Assembly: GCF_003858645.1 (NCBI RefSeq)
Contig: NZ_RQJP01000005.1
Location: 620,001 to 684,000, forward strand
Direction: 5' to 3'
DNA from: Larkinella knui
GTDB lineage: Bacteria; Bacteroidota; Bacteroidia; Cytophagales; Spirosomataceae
DNA length: 64,000 nucleotides
Part shown: in pieces, positions 41,434-50,245 of the stretch
Position numbering within the stretch: the first letter of the stretch is position 1
Layout: the number at the start of each line of letters is the position of its first letter
Program-made: the position numbers and the translations under genes
The notes under the pieces: generated by a model
Seen by the model: the letters and a program-made list of their open reading frames with translations, nothing else
Database searches by the model: none
What the model was told of the DNA's origin: nothing

Positions 41434-41485
41434 TGACCTTTTCGTTGTATTTTTCCAATTTTTCTACGACAAAACCAAGACCGCT

Positions 41486-42283
41486 ATGAACTACCGTGTT
41501 CGGAAAGAAGGCAACTTCCGCTACATTGATGAGGGACAAGGCGAGGTACTGCTTTTACTTCATGGATTATTCGGTGCATTGAGCAACTGGGACGGTGTGA
41601 TCAACACGTTCGCCGACCGGTATCGGGTCGTAATTCCGGTAATGCCCATTTACGAAATGCCAATCAGAGAAGCTGGGTTAGAAGGCTTGGTTAAATTTAT
41701 TGAAGAGTTTCTGGCCTTTAAAGAGCTGGATAATCTGACCCTGCTGGGGAATTCACTGGGTGGCCACGTCGGATTATTGTATACACTGAAACATCCGGAT
41801 ATGGTCAAACGGCTGGTGTTGACCGGCAGTTCCGGATTGTTCGAAAACTCCATGGGGGGGTCATATCCCAAACGGGGTAGTTACGATTACATCGCTGAAC
41901 GGGTTGCCTACACGTTCTACGACCCGAAAGTAGCCACGAAAGAATTGATCGATGAGGTTTTTGATATCACCAACAGCATTCCCAAATGTCTGCGGATTGT
42001 GGCAATCGCCAAGTCGGCTCAACGGAATAACGTTGCGAAGGAAATCCAGCACATTACCATCCCGACGTTATTGATCTGGGGGCTGAACGATACCATTACC
42101 CCTCCGGAAGTAGCGCACGAGTTCAATCGCCTGATTCCGAACTCAGAATTGCACTTTGTTGATAAATGTTGTCACGCGCCAATGATGGAACACCCCGATC
42201 GTTTCAACAGTCTGTTGACCGATTGGCTCGAGCGCCAATCCCTGAGTACGACCAGCCGGCAGAGTGACCTGACCGTTGCCTGA
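41486..42283 (+). CDS. alpha/beta-fold hydrolase
   Basis: 265 residues. HGLFGALSNW oxyanion region, nucleophile elbow GNSLGG (serine near residue 93), aspartate in WGLNDTITPPE and histidine in KCCHAPMMEHP form the triad. Resembles MhpC/BphD-type C-C hydrolases and the hydrolase often found beside CBS/NAD-kinase genes in Bacteroidota. Substrate unknown. Same orientation as the next four genes; 52-base gap after the pabA-like gene. Confidence 0.87.
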   Translation: MNYRVRKEGNFRYIDEGQGEVLLLLHGLFGALSNWDGVINTFADRYRVVIPVMPIYEMPIREAGLEGLVKFIEEFLAFKELDNLTLLGNSLGGHVGLLYTLKHPDMVKRLVLTGSSGLFENSMGGSYPKRGSYDYIAERVAYTFYDPKVATKELIDEVFDITNSIPKCLRIVAIAKSAQRNNVAKEIQHITIPTLLIWGLNDTITPPEVAHEFNRLIPNSELHFVDKCCHAPMMEHPDRFNSLLTDWLERQSLSTTSRQSDLTVA

Positions 42284-42435
42284 GACAATAAAGAAATTTG
42301 CGAAAAGATTTTGAAACTCTAACGGAAATTTCTTAGTTTTCACTTATACTGTATTGCTCATACCGCACAGCGAATCGATCAGATATGACTTGTGGGGTTT
42401 GGTAAACAGAAATAAGTAGTAAACAACTCACTTCG

Positions 42436-43104
42436 ATGCTGGCCTCCGAACTTATAGACCCGATGATACCGGCCCTGAAGCCGACGGATACCGTTGGGCA
42501 GGCCCTCGACTGGATGCAGGAACACCGCGTTGGGCAACTGGCGATTGTGGATCAGGGCCAGTATAAGGGTCTGGTTAATGAAGATCTGTTGATGGATGTT
42601 CCCGACGACACCCACCAGCTGAGTGAGGTAATGCGGCTTTTCGAGCACCTTTCCGTCTATGAAACGCAACATCTTTACGAACTTTTGAGCTTGATTACCG
42701 AACATCGCCTTCAGGTGATTGCGGTGGTGAACGAGGAGCAGGAGTTTGTAGGAACCGTATCCGCTATCGAACTGCTGAAACAATTCGCGCAATTGCTGGG
42801 TGTTCAGGAAGCCGGTGCTATTCTGATTCTGTCTATTAACGAACGCGATTATTCCATGGCCGAAATCAGTCGGTTAGTCGAATCCAATAACGTTCGCATC
42901 ATCAGTAGTTATTTTGCCGGAGCAGCTTACGGAATGCCGGACAAATCGCGGCTGACACTCAAACTGAACCGCAAAGACATTACCGCGGTGGTGGCCACGC
43001 TCGAACGCTTTGGCTACAACATCGAAGCGGCTTTTGCCAATACACCCATCGAAACCATCGATCAGGGACGACTCGATATGTTGCTCCGCTACCTGGATTC
43101 CTGA
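42436..43104 (+). CDS. tandem CBS-domain protein
   Basis: 222 residues: two CBS repeats (about 1-55 and 65-120; MIPALKPTDTVGQALDWMQEHRVGQL and TEHRLQVIAVVNEEQEFVGTVSAIELL in pieces) followed by an ACT-like C-terminal part (about 130-215). CBS pairs usually bind adenosine nucleotides and regulate a partner. In Bacteroidota such a gene is regularly found directly before NAD kinase, as here, so a link to NAD(P) or adenylate sensing is plausible but unproven. Confidence 0.85.
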   Translation: MLASELIDPMIPALKPTDTVGQALDWMQEHRVGQLAIVDQGQYKGLVNEDLLMDVPDDTHQLSEVMRLFEHLSVYETQHLYELLSLITEHRLQVIAVVNEEQEFVGTVSAIELLKQFAQLLGVQEAGAILILSINERDYSMAEISRLVESNNVRIISSYFAGAAYGMPDKSRLTLKLNRKDITAVVATLERFGYNIEAAFANTPIETIDQGRLDMLLRYLDS

Positions 43105-43114
43105 TTCATCAGCC

Positions 43115-43190
43115 AATCAGTCGGCAGTCAATAGCAGAATGTGGGACTTTTCTTTCATCTTTGCACATCTGACTGACGAACTGACTGACG
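43115..43190. repeat. CAGTC-type inverted repeat upstream of nadK
   Basis: Left words AATCAGTCGGCAGTCAA (43115-43131) are mirrored by a direct repeat CTGACTGACGA (two copies about 43170-43190). The right part ends seven bases before the nadK start. Between them lies CATCTTTG (near 43155), one base off a -7 box. Same style as the other purine/pyrimidine word repeats of the window. Confidence 0.6.
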
Positions 43191-43196
43191 ATTTTT

Positions 43197-44081
43197 ATGA
43201 AAATTGCTATTCATGGACGCAATTTTGTTGACCTGGCTACCCCGTTCATTCAATCCATGTTTGATGAACTGGCCCGGCGGCAAATAGAAGTGCAACTATC
43301 TGAAATCTACCGTTCGTTTTTGGATTCTGCCGGTATTGCCCATCACACTACGTTAACGTATACGTCTTTCCTCAATATTTTTGATGCCGATTTCGCGTTT
43401 AGTCTCGGTGGGGATGGTACGTTGCTCGAAGTGCTCACCCATGCCGGACCCCGCGGCATTCCGATTGTCGGTATAAACATTGGCCGGCTCGGTTTTTTGA
43501 CAACGATTTCACCCGAGAATCCGGATTCGCTGCCCCAATTGCTTCAGGCCCTTTCAATTGGCGAGTACCGGCTCGATGAACGGACCCTGGTGAACCTTCA
43601 GTCGGACGAAGACCTGTTCGACGGCGTCCCGTTCGGATTGAATGATGTAACGATCACCAAAACCGAAACGTCGTCGATGATTACCGTCCACACGTATCTC
43701 AACGGCGAATTCCTGAATTCGTACTGGGCCGACGGGCTGATTATCTCAACGGCTACGGGATCGACCGGTTATTCGCTGAGTTGCGGAGGTCCTCTGTTAT
43801 TGCCGCATACCAGCAACTTTATTGTTACTCCGATCAGTCCGCACAACCTGAACGTGCGGCCCATGGTGGTGCCGGATTCGGCTCAATTGTCATTCGAAGT
43901 GGAAAGCCGCAGTAATACCTTTTTGGTATCGGTCGATTCCCGCTTTCGCACCATCACAACCGGTACGCGTCTGAGTGTTCGGAAAGAAAAATTTGCGGCT
44001 AAACTCGTAAAAATGAGCGATGATAGCTTTTTGAACACCCTGCGAAATAAATTGAGCTGGGGCTGGGACATTCGAAATTAG
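43197..44081 (+). CDS. nadK: NAD kinase
   Basis: 294 residues. GGDGTLLEVLTHAGPRGIP (GGDGT motif), NIGRLGFLT, the NE-like NDVTITKTETSSMI, and the glycine-rich TATGSTGYSLSCGGPL motif, all typical. Phosphorylates NAD to NADP. Start ATG at 43197, directly after the inverted repeat. Followed by two PorG-like genes, the neighbourhood seen in many Bacteroidota. Confidence 0.95.
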   Translation: MKIAIHGRNFVDLATPFIQSMFDELARRQIEVQLSEIYRSFLDSAGIAHHTTLTYTSFLNIFDADFAFSLGGDGTLLEVLTHAGPRGIPIVGINIGRLGFLTTISPENPDSLPQLLQALSIGEYRLDERTLVNLQSDEDLFDGVPFGLNDVTITKTETSSMITVHTYLNGEFLNSYWADGLIISTATGSTGYSLSCGGPLLLPHTSNFIVTPISPHNLNVRPMVVPDSAQLSFEVESRSNTFLVSVDSRFRTITTGTRLSVRKEKFAAKLVKMSDDSFLNTLRNKLSWGWDIRN

Positions 44082-44257
44082 GGCCGATCGGGGGCTGGTA
44101 TGGCTCACCAGCGCCTAATTTTAATTCCTAATACACAACAGTTTTACCGAATGACCCAATAAAATACTAAAAACGGGCGTTTGAGAGGAGAAGCTTGACC
44201 AAACCGGTCAGGACTCAGGTCGATGAATCAGAGGCTCCGGATTTCCGGCGCGGTAGT

Positions 44258-45259
44258 ATGCAAAGAAACATGAAGAATAACCTACTGATTACCAGTTTGA
44301 TTGCAGCCGTTTGTCTGGCACTGCAACCAGTTGATGGACAGGCTCAAAACGGGCGAAACCCCTTTGTCCCCTATTCGGAAGTGGGTTTGGGATTGGGAAC
44401 GGCTAGTTACTATGGCGAAATTGCCGGATATCGCAAACCACTTAAATCAACTTTCATAATGATGCGCTGGAATGCCGCGGCTATGTATACCCGGCATTTT
44501 ACCCCGAAACTGGCAGCTCGTGCTTCGTTTACCTGGGCACGTATTGCGGGGGATGACTATACGTACAACCGGAAGGATCTCAACTCGGGCATCGTGCAGT
44601 ATGCCCGTAACCTGCATTTTCGCAATGATCTGAAAGAATTTGCCCTAACGGGGATTTATCAGTTTGTGCCAGATGGCCGCAATCCGAACTACCGCGCCAA
44701 GCTGACTCCGTATATTTTTGTGGGTTTGGCCGCCGTTGCGCACAGCCCGGAGGCCCGTACGCCGGTGGGTTTCGGAACCACGCCCGACGATACGGAGCAG
44801 CGCTGGGTAAAACTGCAACCGCTGGGGACGGAAGGACAGGGGCAAAACGGCGTAAAACCGTATTCGCTGATGACGCTCGCTATTCCGGTCGGCTTCGGCG
44901 TTCGGTATAGACTGAACGACCGGTTTGGGCTGTCTGGCGAAATCAATTATCGGTTTACGTCTACCGATTACCTGGATGATGTGGGCGGAGCGTATCCGGA
45001 TCCAACGATCCTGAAGGACGATCTGGCGCGGGTGATGGCCGACCGTCGTCTGGAGCCAACGGCAGCCCGCAAAGGCGGAGACCGCGTGGCGGAACTGCAG
45101 AAATATTTAAATACGAGCGACCCGTTGTCGGTGCTTGCCAGTGACCCCAACTACGGAACGCGGGGAGCCAATGGCGTCTTCAACGATGGTTACATGACAA
45201 TCAGTTTTCAGGTCCATTATGTCCTGACGCCACGAATTAAATGCCCACCGATAAAATAA
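44258..45259 (+). CDS. DUF6089/PorG-like outer-membrane beta-barrel protein 1
   Basis: 333 residues from ATG at 44258 (an ATG at 44270 is equally possible; an in-frame TTG at 44195 would precede the signal peptide with a polar stretch and is rejected). Signal peptide ends near GQAQ. Beta-rich body with SEVGLGLGTASYYGEIAGYR, LTPYIFVGLAAVAHSP, IPVGFGVRYRLNDRFGLSGEINYRFTSTDYLDDVGG (in pieces) and C-terminal ISFQVHYVL. This is the DUF6089 family that contains PorG of the type IX secretion system, and lies beside nadK as PorG genes often do. Its last bases overlap the next gene. Confidence 0.75.
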   Translation: MQRNMKNNLLITSLIAAVCLALQPVDGQAQNGRNPFVPYSEVGLGLGTASYYGEIAGYRKPLKSTFIMMRWNAAAMYTRHFTPKLAARASFTWARIAGDDYTYNRKDLNSGIVQYARNLHFRNDLKEFALTGIYQFVPDGRNPNYRAKLTPYIFVGLAAVAHSPEARTPVGFGTTPDDTEQRWVKLQPLGTEGQGQNGVKPYSLMTLAIPVGFGVRYRLNDRFGLSGEINYRFTSTDYLDDVGGAYPDPTILKDDLARVMADRRLEPTAARKGGDRVAELQKYLNTSDPLSVLASDPNYGTRGANGVFNDGYMTISFQVHYVLTPRIKCPPIK

Positions 45260-46002
45260 AGGACCCGTTGTCAGCTGGCTATTACCCGTATTTTTTAGTG
45301 TCGAGCAATTCATCCATCCACCGGTTTTTTACAGCGTACGGGTTCCTGACGGTTTTCTGTGTCTTGCTGGGTTTTTCCGTCCGGGCGCAGTCGACCTGGG
45401 AAGTTGGCGCAGGGTTAGGCGGAATGATTTACAAGGGCGATCTGGCACCGAGCCTGGTGCCGGGTAACGTCCGTCCGGCCGGAAACATCCTGGTACGCTA
45501 TAATGTCAGCCAGCCCTTTACGGTGCGGATCAATGCCGGTTTAGGGCAGATTGCCGGAAAGGACAGCCGGTTTAATGACCCTTTTCAACAGGCTCGCAAT
45601 CTGGCGTTTAAAACCAACATTCGGGAGTTGAATGTGTTGATGGAATACAATTTTCTGAACTATTCCAGCCTGCGGAAAGTCAAGAACTGGACGCCTTATG
45701 TGTTTGGCGGCCTGGGCCTGTTTACCTTCAAAACCAACCCCCAAAACCCGGGATACCAGCGAAAATCGTTGTTTAATTTTCCGCTGGGTGTCGGAATTAA
45801 ATATGAATTTAAGCGGCCCTGGAGTCTGGGTCTGGAATACGGCACCCGGTTTTCCGGTTCTGATTATCTGGACAACTTCGGCCCGAATACCTTCGGAGGA
45901 ACCAACAAATTATTGAATGGTAACCCCAATTCCAAAGACAGTTACACCTACATTGGCGTTACATTGACCTATCGATTCTACCGGATTACGTGTCCTGACT
46001 AA
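45241..46002 (+). CDS. DUF6089/PorG-like outer-membrane beta-barrel protein 2
   Basis: 253 residues from ATG at 45241, overlapping the previous gene by 19 bases. A GTG at 45298 is an alternative start that would put the signal peptide (FFTAYGFLTVFCVLLGFSVRAQ) nearer the N-terminus. The mature part starts WEVGAGLGGMIYKGDLAP and carries WTPYVFGGLGLFTF, PLGVGIKYEFKRPWSLGLEYGTRFSGSDYLDNFG (in pieces) and a closing TYIGVTLTYRFYRITCP. Paralogue of the previous protein, shorter by about 80 residues. Either could be the true PorG. Confidence 0.78.
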   Translation: MPTDKIKDPLSAGYYPYFLVSSNSSIHRFFTAYGFLTVFCVLLGFSVRAQSTWEVGAGLGGMIYKGDLAPSLVPGNVRPAGNILVRYNVSQPFTVRINAGLGQIAGKDSRFNDPFQQARNLAFKTNIRELNVLMEYNFLNYSSLRKVKNWTPYVFGGLGLFTFKTNPQNPGYQRKSLFNFPLGVGIKYEFKRPWSLGLEYGTRFSGSDYLDNFGPNTFGGTNKLLNGNPNSKDSYTYIGVTLTYRFYRITCPD

Positions 46003-46064
46003 TCATATTCAAGACTTTTTTCTTATTTTTCGGTCTTCGTACGGATACAATACAACACGTTAAC

Positions 46065-46871
46065 GTGAAATCAGGATTTTGGGAAACTATGCGGTGGGTC
46101 GGCATCCTAAGCGCTTTGTGGATTGGATTGTCTAATACGGCTTCGTCGCAGACCAGGATCTGGGCAGATCTTCCCCGGGTTGATTCCATGTGTTATCAAT
46201 TCCAGCAATTATACACCCAGATTCGGGAAGAAAGCGTGCTGCCGGATTCGGCCCGGAAGTTGTTTAGTGGCATTATGTTTGGCTTACGCGGTAAATTTCG
46301 CACGGCCGAACCATTCCGACTCGACAGCGTTCGCCGGGACAGCCTGCTGCGGACCGCTTATTTCTCTTTTCCCCTCCGCAATTATTCAGCCGATGCCATC
46401 GGCGGTTCGCACGGTGAAGGGTACCGCGCCAGAGGCTTTGACTTATTTGATTACAACGTTCGGGGGAGCCATCCCGCGCAGGATATTTTTATCACGGATC
46501 GAAACCAGGATTGCATCGACGACAACACCGACCGACCTGCCGATGTGCTGGCCATGACCAGCGGGGTCGTACTGGCTATCGAAACCGCCTGGACGCCGGG
46601 TCAGGAATACCGGGGCGGCAACTGGATCTGGATTTATGATCCGGTGCTCGACGGGTTATGGTATTACGCCCACAATAACGCCGTGCTGGTCCGGCCGGGC
46701 GACTGGGTGCAGTCGGGCCAGAAGATCAGCGAAGTGGGCCGAACGGGCTTTAATGCGTATCCTGCCCGCTCTCCAACCCATTTACACCTCATGTACCTGC
46801 AACTTCAGGCCGACGGACTGCCTCAGCCCCAAAATCCGTACGAGTGGCTTCTGACCGCCCGGAACCAATAG
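46065..46871 (+). CDS. exported M23-family metallopeptidase-like protein
   Basis: 268 residues from GTG at 46065; an in-frame ATG at 46089 (MRWVGILSALWIGLSNTASS) would also give a good signal peptide. The LytM/M23 fold motifs are H-P-A-Q-D (HxxxD, in GSHPAQDIFI) and T-H-L-H-L (HxH). GGNWIWIYD and DGLWYYAHNNAVLVRPGDWVQ-type segments (in pieces) complete it. Cuts peptidoglycan cross-bridges or acts as a binding partner. Follows the PorG-like pair and converges on the LEA14-like gene. Confidence 0.85.
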   Translation: MKSGFWETMRWVGILSALWIGLSNTASSQTRIWADLPRVDSMCYQFQQLYTQIREESVLPDSARKLFSGIMFGLRGKFRTAEPFRLDSVRRDSLLRTAYFSFPLRNYSADAIGGSHGEGYRARGFDLFDYNVRGSHPAQDIFITDRNQDCIDDNTDRPADVLAMTSGVVLAIETAWTPGQEYRGGNWIWIYDPVLDGLWYYAHNNAVLVRPGDWVQSGQKISEVGRTGFNAYPARSPTHLHLMYLQLQADGLPQPQNPYEWLLTARNQ

Positions 46872-46969
46872 CGTTAAGAAGTAAGAGTTAGGAGTTAAGA
46901 ATGTAGAGTTACGGTGGGGCGGCATCGGACGTGTGCGTCAGCCTACTCTTGATTCTTAACTCTTAATGC
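46872..46969. repeat. imperfect inverted repeat between the M23 and LEA14-like genes
   Basis: Left words GTTAAGAAGTAAGAGTTAGG and GAGTTAAGAATGTAGAGTTA (46872-46911) are mirrored by TACTCTTGATTCTTAACTC and TTAATGC (46944-46969). The first word nearly repeats that of the atpF-atpH element (4926-4940). It lies between converging genes, so it may end transcription in both directions. Confidence 0.65.
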
Positions 46970-46972
46970 CCT

Positions 46973-47593
46973 TTACTGTCCCAAAAAGATCTTATTTGTC
47001 ATCTCCTGGTTGATGGTAATATAACCGGGGTAGTTGATTTTTTTATTGCCCAAGGCCAGCGTAGGCTTGATTTTGATCGTCAGCGTCGAGGGTTTGGCGC
47101 TGTTTGAACCGCTCATATTCCGGACCAGATCCGTGAACGCATCCCGCGTTTTGTCGTCGGTCATGAGCTTATAGGCATTGGCGTTCAATTTGATCGGAAC
47201 GCGCGTTGAGCCCCCACCCGGTGCAACTTCGATGCGCTGATTGACAAAACCGTTGAATAATTCCTGTTCCGCCAGCATGATTTTGTATTCCAACTGATCG
47301 ATTGCCGCCGTCTTGTTGGTGGGGTTTGTAATGTCGATGTTGAGCCGGGCACTGATTGGGATGCTTTTGGTCATAAAGCCCGTGGCCAGCTGCGGATACT
47401 TCATAGGGTTCAGATCTTCCAGATTTTTCAGCTTCCGGACGTCGATCCCCGAGAGATAAACACTGTCGGCCGACGTGATATTGAACTTGCAGTCGCCCAG
47501 GGCTTTTGCCTGCGTGATCTGGCGGTTGACGCTGCATTGGCTGAAAGCCAGTACGAACGCGGAAATGGTTACGAAAAACAATACTTTTTTCAT
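46973..47593 (-). CDS. LEA14-like (LEA type 2) lipoprotein
   Basis: 206 residues. Lipoprotein signal ending FSQC20. The mature part is a beta-rich domain with SGIDVRKLKNLEDLNP, ARLNIDITNPTNKTAAIDQLEYKIML (in two parts) and NGFVNQRIEVAPGGG, the pattern of LEA14-like water-stress/hypersensitive response domains seen in bacterial lipoproteins. Function unknown; usually small envelope proteins. Stands alone, convergent to the M23 gene, divergent from gyrB. Confidence 0.72.
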   Translation of the reverse strand: MKKVLFFVTISAFVLAFSQCSVNRQITQAKALGDCKFNITSADSVYLSGIDVRKLKNLEDLNPMKYPQLATGFMTKSIPISARLNIDITNPTNKTAAIDQLEYKIMLAEQELFNGFVNQRIEVAPGGGSTRVPIKLNANAYKLMTDDKTRDAFTDLVRNMSGSNSAKPSTLTIKIKPTLALGNKKINYPGYITINQEMTNKIFLGQ

Positions 47594-47956
47594 CTACTTG
47601 TCAGGCTTTATGAATGTTCCCTTTAGATAGACGAAAAAGAGATTGGTTTAGTTTGGAATAATTTAAAAGGACCGCGCCGTTTTTCTAATCTGCTTCAACA
47701 AACAGGACTCCGGGCGGTTATACGTTCAGATCAAATGGTGGCTGCAATGGAGTAAAACCGGGATTATTCCTGATTTTAAGTGCTTTTAGTAAAGGCAAAA
47801 TTTTGCTGTCCATTGTTTTGTAGGTATATTTATACGTTAAGCTGAATTGGGTTAGGAAAAGACTCGAAAAATTTGTATTTTTACTATCTGGAATCGTCCT
47901 TTTAACCGCATTTCTTATAACAATTCCGTAAAACGGATCTATACTGATTGCATTCT
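47594..47956. other. 363-base gap between the LEA14-like gene and gyrB
   Basis: No coding sequence supported. On the plus strand TTG at 47847-47849 and AAAATTTG at 47868-47875 (spacer 18) form a weak promoter candidate for gyrB, and TATATTTA at 47826 is another. The gyrB leader would be about 75 bases. No hairpin or riboswitch recognised. Confidence 0.45.
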
Positions 47957-49957
47957 ATGACAAACGAATTGATTGAAGCCGACATCACACCCGAAGAACG
48001 ATCAAGAGGGAACTACGATGCAGACAATATCCAGGTACTGGAAGGTCTCGAAGCCGTTCGAAAAAGACCGGCCATGTACATCGGAGATGTTGGCATCAAA
48101 GGGTTACACCACCTTATCTGGGAAGTAGTTGATAACTCCATCGACGAAGCTTTAGCCGGTTATTGTGATACAATTCAGGTTACGATTAACGAAGATAACT
48201 CGATTACGGTTAAAGATAATGGTCGCGGTATTCCAACCGGAATGCAGACCAAGTTGGGTAAATCGGCCCTTGAAGTGGTAATGACCGTGCTTCACGCCGG
48301 TGGTAAATTCGACAAGGATACCTACAAAGTATCCGGTGGTTTGCACGGCGTCGGTGTTTCCTGCGTGAACGCCCTGTCGACGTTTCTGCACGTTGAAGTA
48401 CACCGCGAAGGGAAGGTGTTTGAGCAGGAATACCACATTGGCCAACCGGTTTATCCCGTTCGGGAGATTGGTGAGGCCAATGATACCGGCACGATCGTGC
48501 GTTTCAAGCCCGATGATTCGATTTTTACCGAAACCGTATACAAATACGATACCGTGGCCGGTCGTTTGCGCGAGCTGGCTTTCCTCAATAAGCGCATTCG
48601 CATTACGCTAACCGACCTGCGGGATGTCAACGAGCAGGGTGAACCCCTGAACACCGAGTTTTATTCGGAAGGTGGTCTGACTGAATTTGTGCGGTATGTG
48701 GACGAAAGCCGTCCTTCGCTGGAAGGCATGGAGCCCATCTACATGGAACGCGAAACCGGCGTTACGCCGGTTCAGGTGGCGATGGTTTATAATATGGAAG
48801 CGGGTGAAAATATCTCTTCCTACGTCAATAACATCAATACCATCGAGGGTGGTACGCACGTTCAGGGATTCCGGACGGCTTTGACCCGGATTCTGAAAGG
48901 GTACGCCGAACGCAATGCGCATTTGCTGGGTAAAAACTCCGGCAAATTGACCTTCGACGGCAGTGACTTCCGCAAGGGGCTGACCGCCGTTATTTCGGTG
49001 AAAGTGGCCGAGCCGCAGTTTGAAGGCCAGACCAAAACCAAGCTGGGTAATAGCGATGTGGTTGGTGCTGTTAGTTCAACGGTGGCCGAAATGCTCGAGA
49101 TGTGGCTGGAAGAACACCCCAAGGAAGCCGCATCCATCGTTCGGAAGGTGTTGATCTCGGCCCAGGCCCGGATTGCTGCTGATCTGGCTTACAAACGCAT
49201 CATGACGGACCGCAAGGACTTCATGAGCGGTATGGGCTTGCCCGGTAAACTCGCCGACTGTTCGGATACCAATCCGGAGAATTGCGAAATCTACCTCGTG
49301 GAAGGGGATTCGGCCGGTGGGTCTGCCAAACAGGGCCGTAACCGGGCGTTCCAGGCGATTCTGCCGTTGCGGGGTAAAATCCTGAACGTTGAGAAAGCCC
49401 TGGAGCACAAGATTTACGAAAACGAAGAAATCAAGAATATCATTACGGCACTCGGCATTCGCTACGAACGCATCAACGGGGAAACCGTCATGAATCTGGA
49501 TAAATTGCGCTATCACAAGGTCATCATCATGACCGATGCCGACGTCGATGGAAGCCACATCCGGACGCTGATTCTGACTTTATTCTTCCGCCATATGCGG
49601 TCGCTGATCGATAATGCGTTTCTGTATATTGCTCAGCCACCGTTTTACCTGGTCAAGAAAGGGAAAGAAGAGCGGTATTGCTGGACCGAGCAGCAACGGG
49701 AAACCGCTATTCGGGAACTGGCCGGATCGGGTCGTGAGGAAAACGTGAACGTGCAGCGTTATAAAGGGTTGGGAGAAATGAATCCTGAACAGTTGTGGAG
49801 TACCACAATGGACCCCGAGAAACGCAGTCTCAAGCGGGTGACGATCGAGTCGGCCGCCGAAGCCGACCACGTCTTTTCGACCCTGATGGGCGATGAAGTG
49901 GCCCCCCGCCGGGAGTTCATCGAGCGAAACGCTAAATATGCAAAAGTAGACGTGTAA
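47957..49957 (+). CDS. gyrB: DNA gyrase subunit B
   Basis: 666 residues from ATG at 47957; an in-frame TTG nine bases upstream would add three residues and is less likely. GHKL ATPase (EAVRKRPAMYIGD, VVDNSIDEALAG, DNGRGIP, GGLHGVG), transducer domain, and TOPRIM with EGDSAGG and IMTDADVDGSHI. Tail QRYKGLGEMNPEQLW is the gyrase B signature. With GyrA it introduces negative supercoils. A clear terminator follows. Confidence 0.97.
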   Translation: MTNELIEADITPEERSRGNYDADNIQVLEGLEAVRKRPAMYIGDVGIKGLHHLIWEVVDNSIDEALAGYCDTIQVTINEDNSITVKDNGRGIPTGMQTKLGKSALEVVMTVLHAGGKFDKDTYKVSGGLHGVGVSCVNALSTFLHVEVHREGKVFEQEYHIGQPVYPVREIGEANDTGTIVRFKPDDSIFTETVYKYDTVAGRLRELAFLNKRIRITLTDLRDVNEQGEPLNTEFYSEGGLTEFVRYVDESRPSLEGMEPIYMERETGVTPVQVAMVYNMEAGENISSYVNNINTIEGGTHVQGFRTALTRILKGYAERNAHLLGKNSGKLTFDGSDFRKGLTAVISVKVAEPQFEGQTKTKLGNSDVVGAVSSTVAEMLEMWLEEHPKEAASIVRKVLISAQARIAADLAYKRIMTDRKDFMSGMGLPGKLADCSDTNPENCEIYLVEGDSAGGSAKQGRNRAFQAILPLRGKILNVEKALEHKIYENEEIKNIITALGIRYERINGETVMNLDKLRYHKVIIMTDADVDGSHIRTLILTLFFRHMRSLIDNAFLYIAQPPFYLVKKGKEERYCWTEQQRETAIRELAGSGREENVNVQRYKGLGEMNPEQLWSTTMDPEKRSLKRVTIESAAEADHVFSTLMGDEVAPRREFIERNAKYAKVDV

Positions 49958-49965
49958 GACAGAGC

Positions 49966-49989
49966 GGGCGAATAGCCCGCTTTTTTTTA
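49966..49989 (+). terminator. terminator of gyrB
   Basis: AGCGGGC pairs with GCCCGCT around GAATA, followed by a run of T residues (49982-49988 region). It starts about eight bases after the stop. Confidence 0.9.
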
Positions 49990-50245
49990 ACTATTTTTTA
50001 GGCATACTGCCACGTTGATACAGAATCTGAATCGATAAAGTACCGGTTGGGCCGCAAACTAAAAGTTTCGTACGAAGTTGTCCAACTGGACGTTTATTGA
50101 ATTGAATAAGTCCACCCTACCTATGACCGGCAAAAGTCCTTCACAAAAAGATAATATGGAACGGAAGGGTTCTTTCGGGAATCTTTTCTCGTTTTTCTCA
50201 GGCCGTAAAGTAACTTTACCATCCGATTTGGAAGACGGTAAGGCT

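Noticed and set aside
44093-44112. GCTGGT/ACCAGC hairpin after nadK as a terminator
   Set aside because: Only six paired bases plus a mismatch and no continuous T-run; left out as unsupported.
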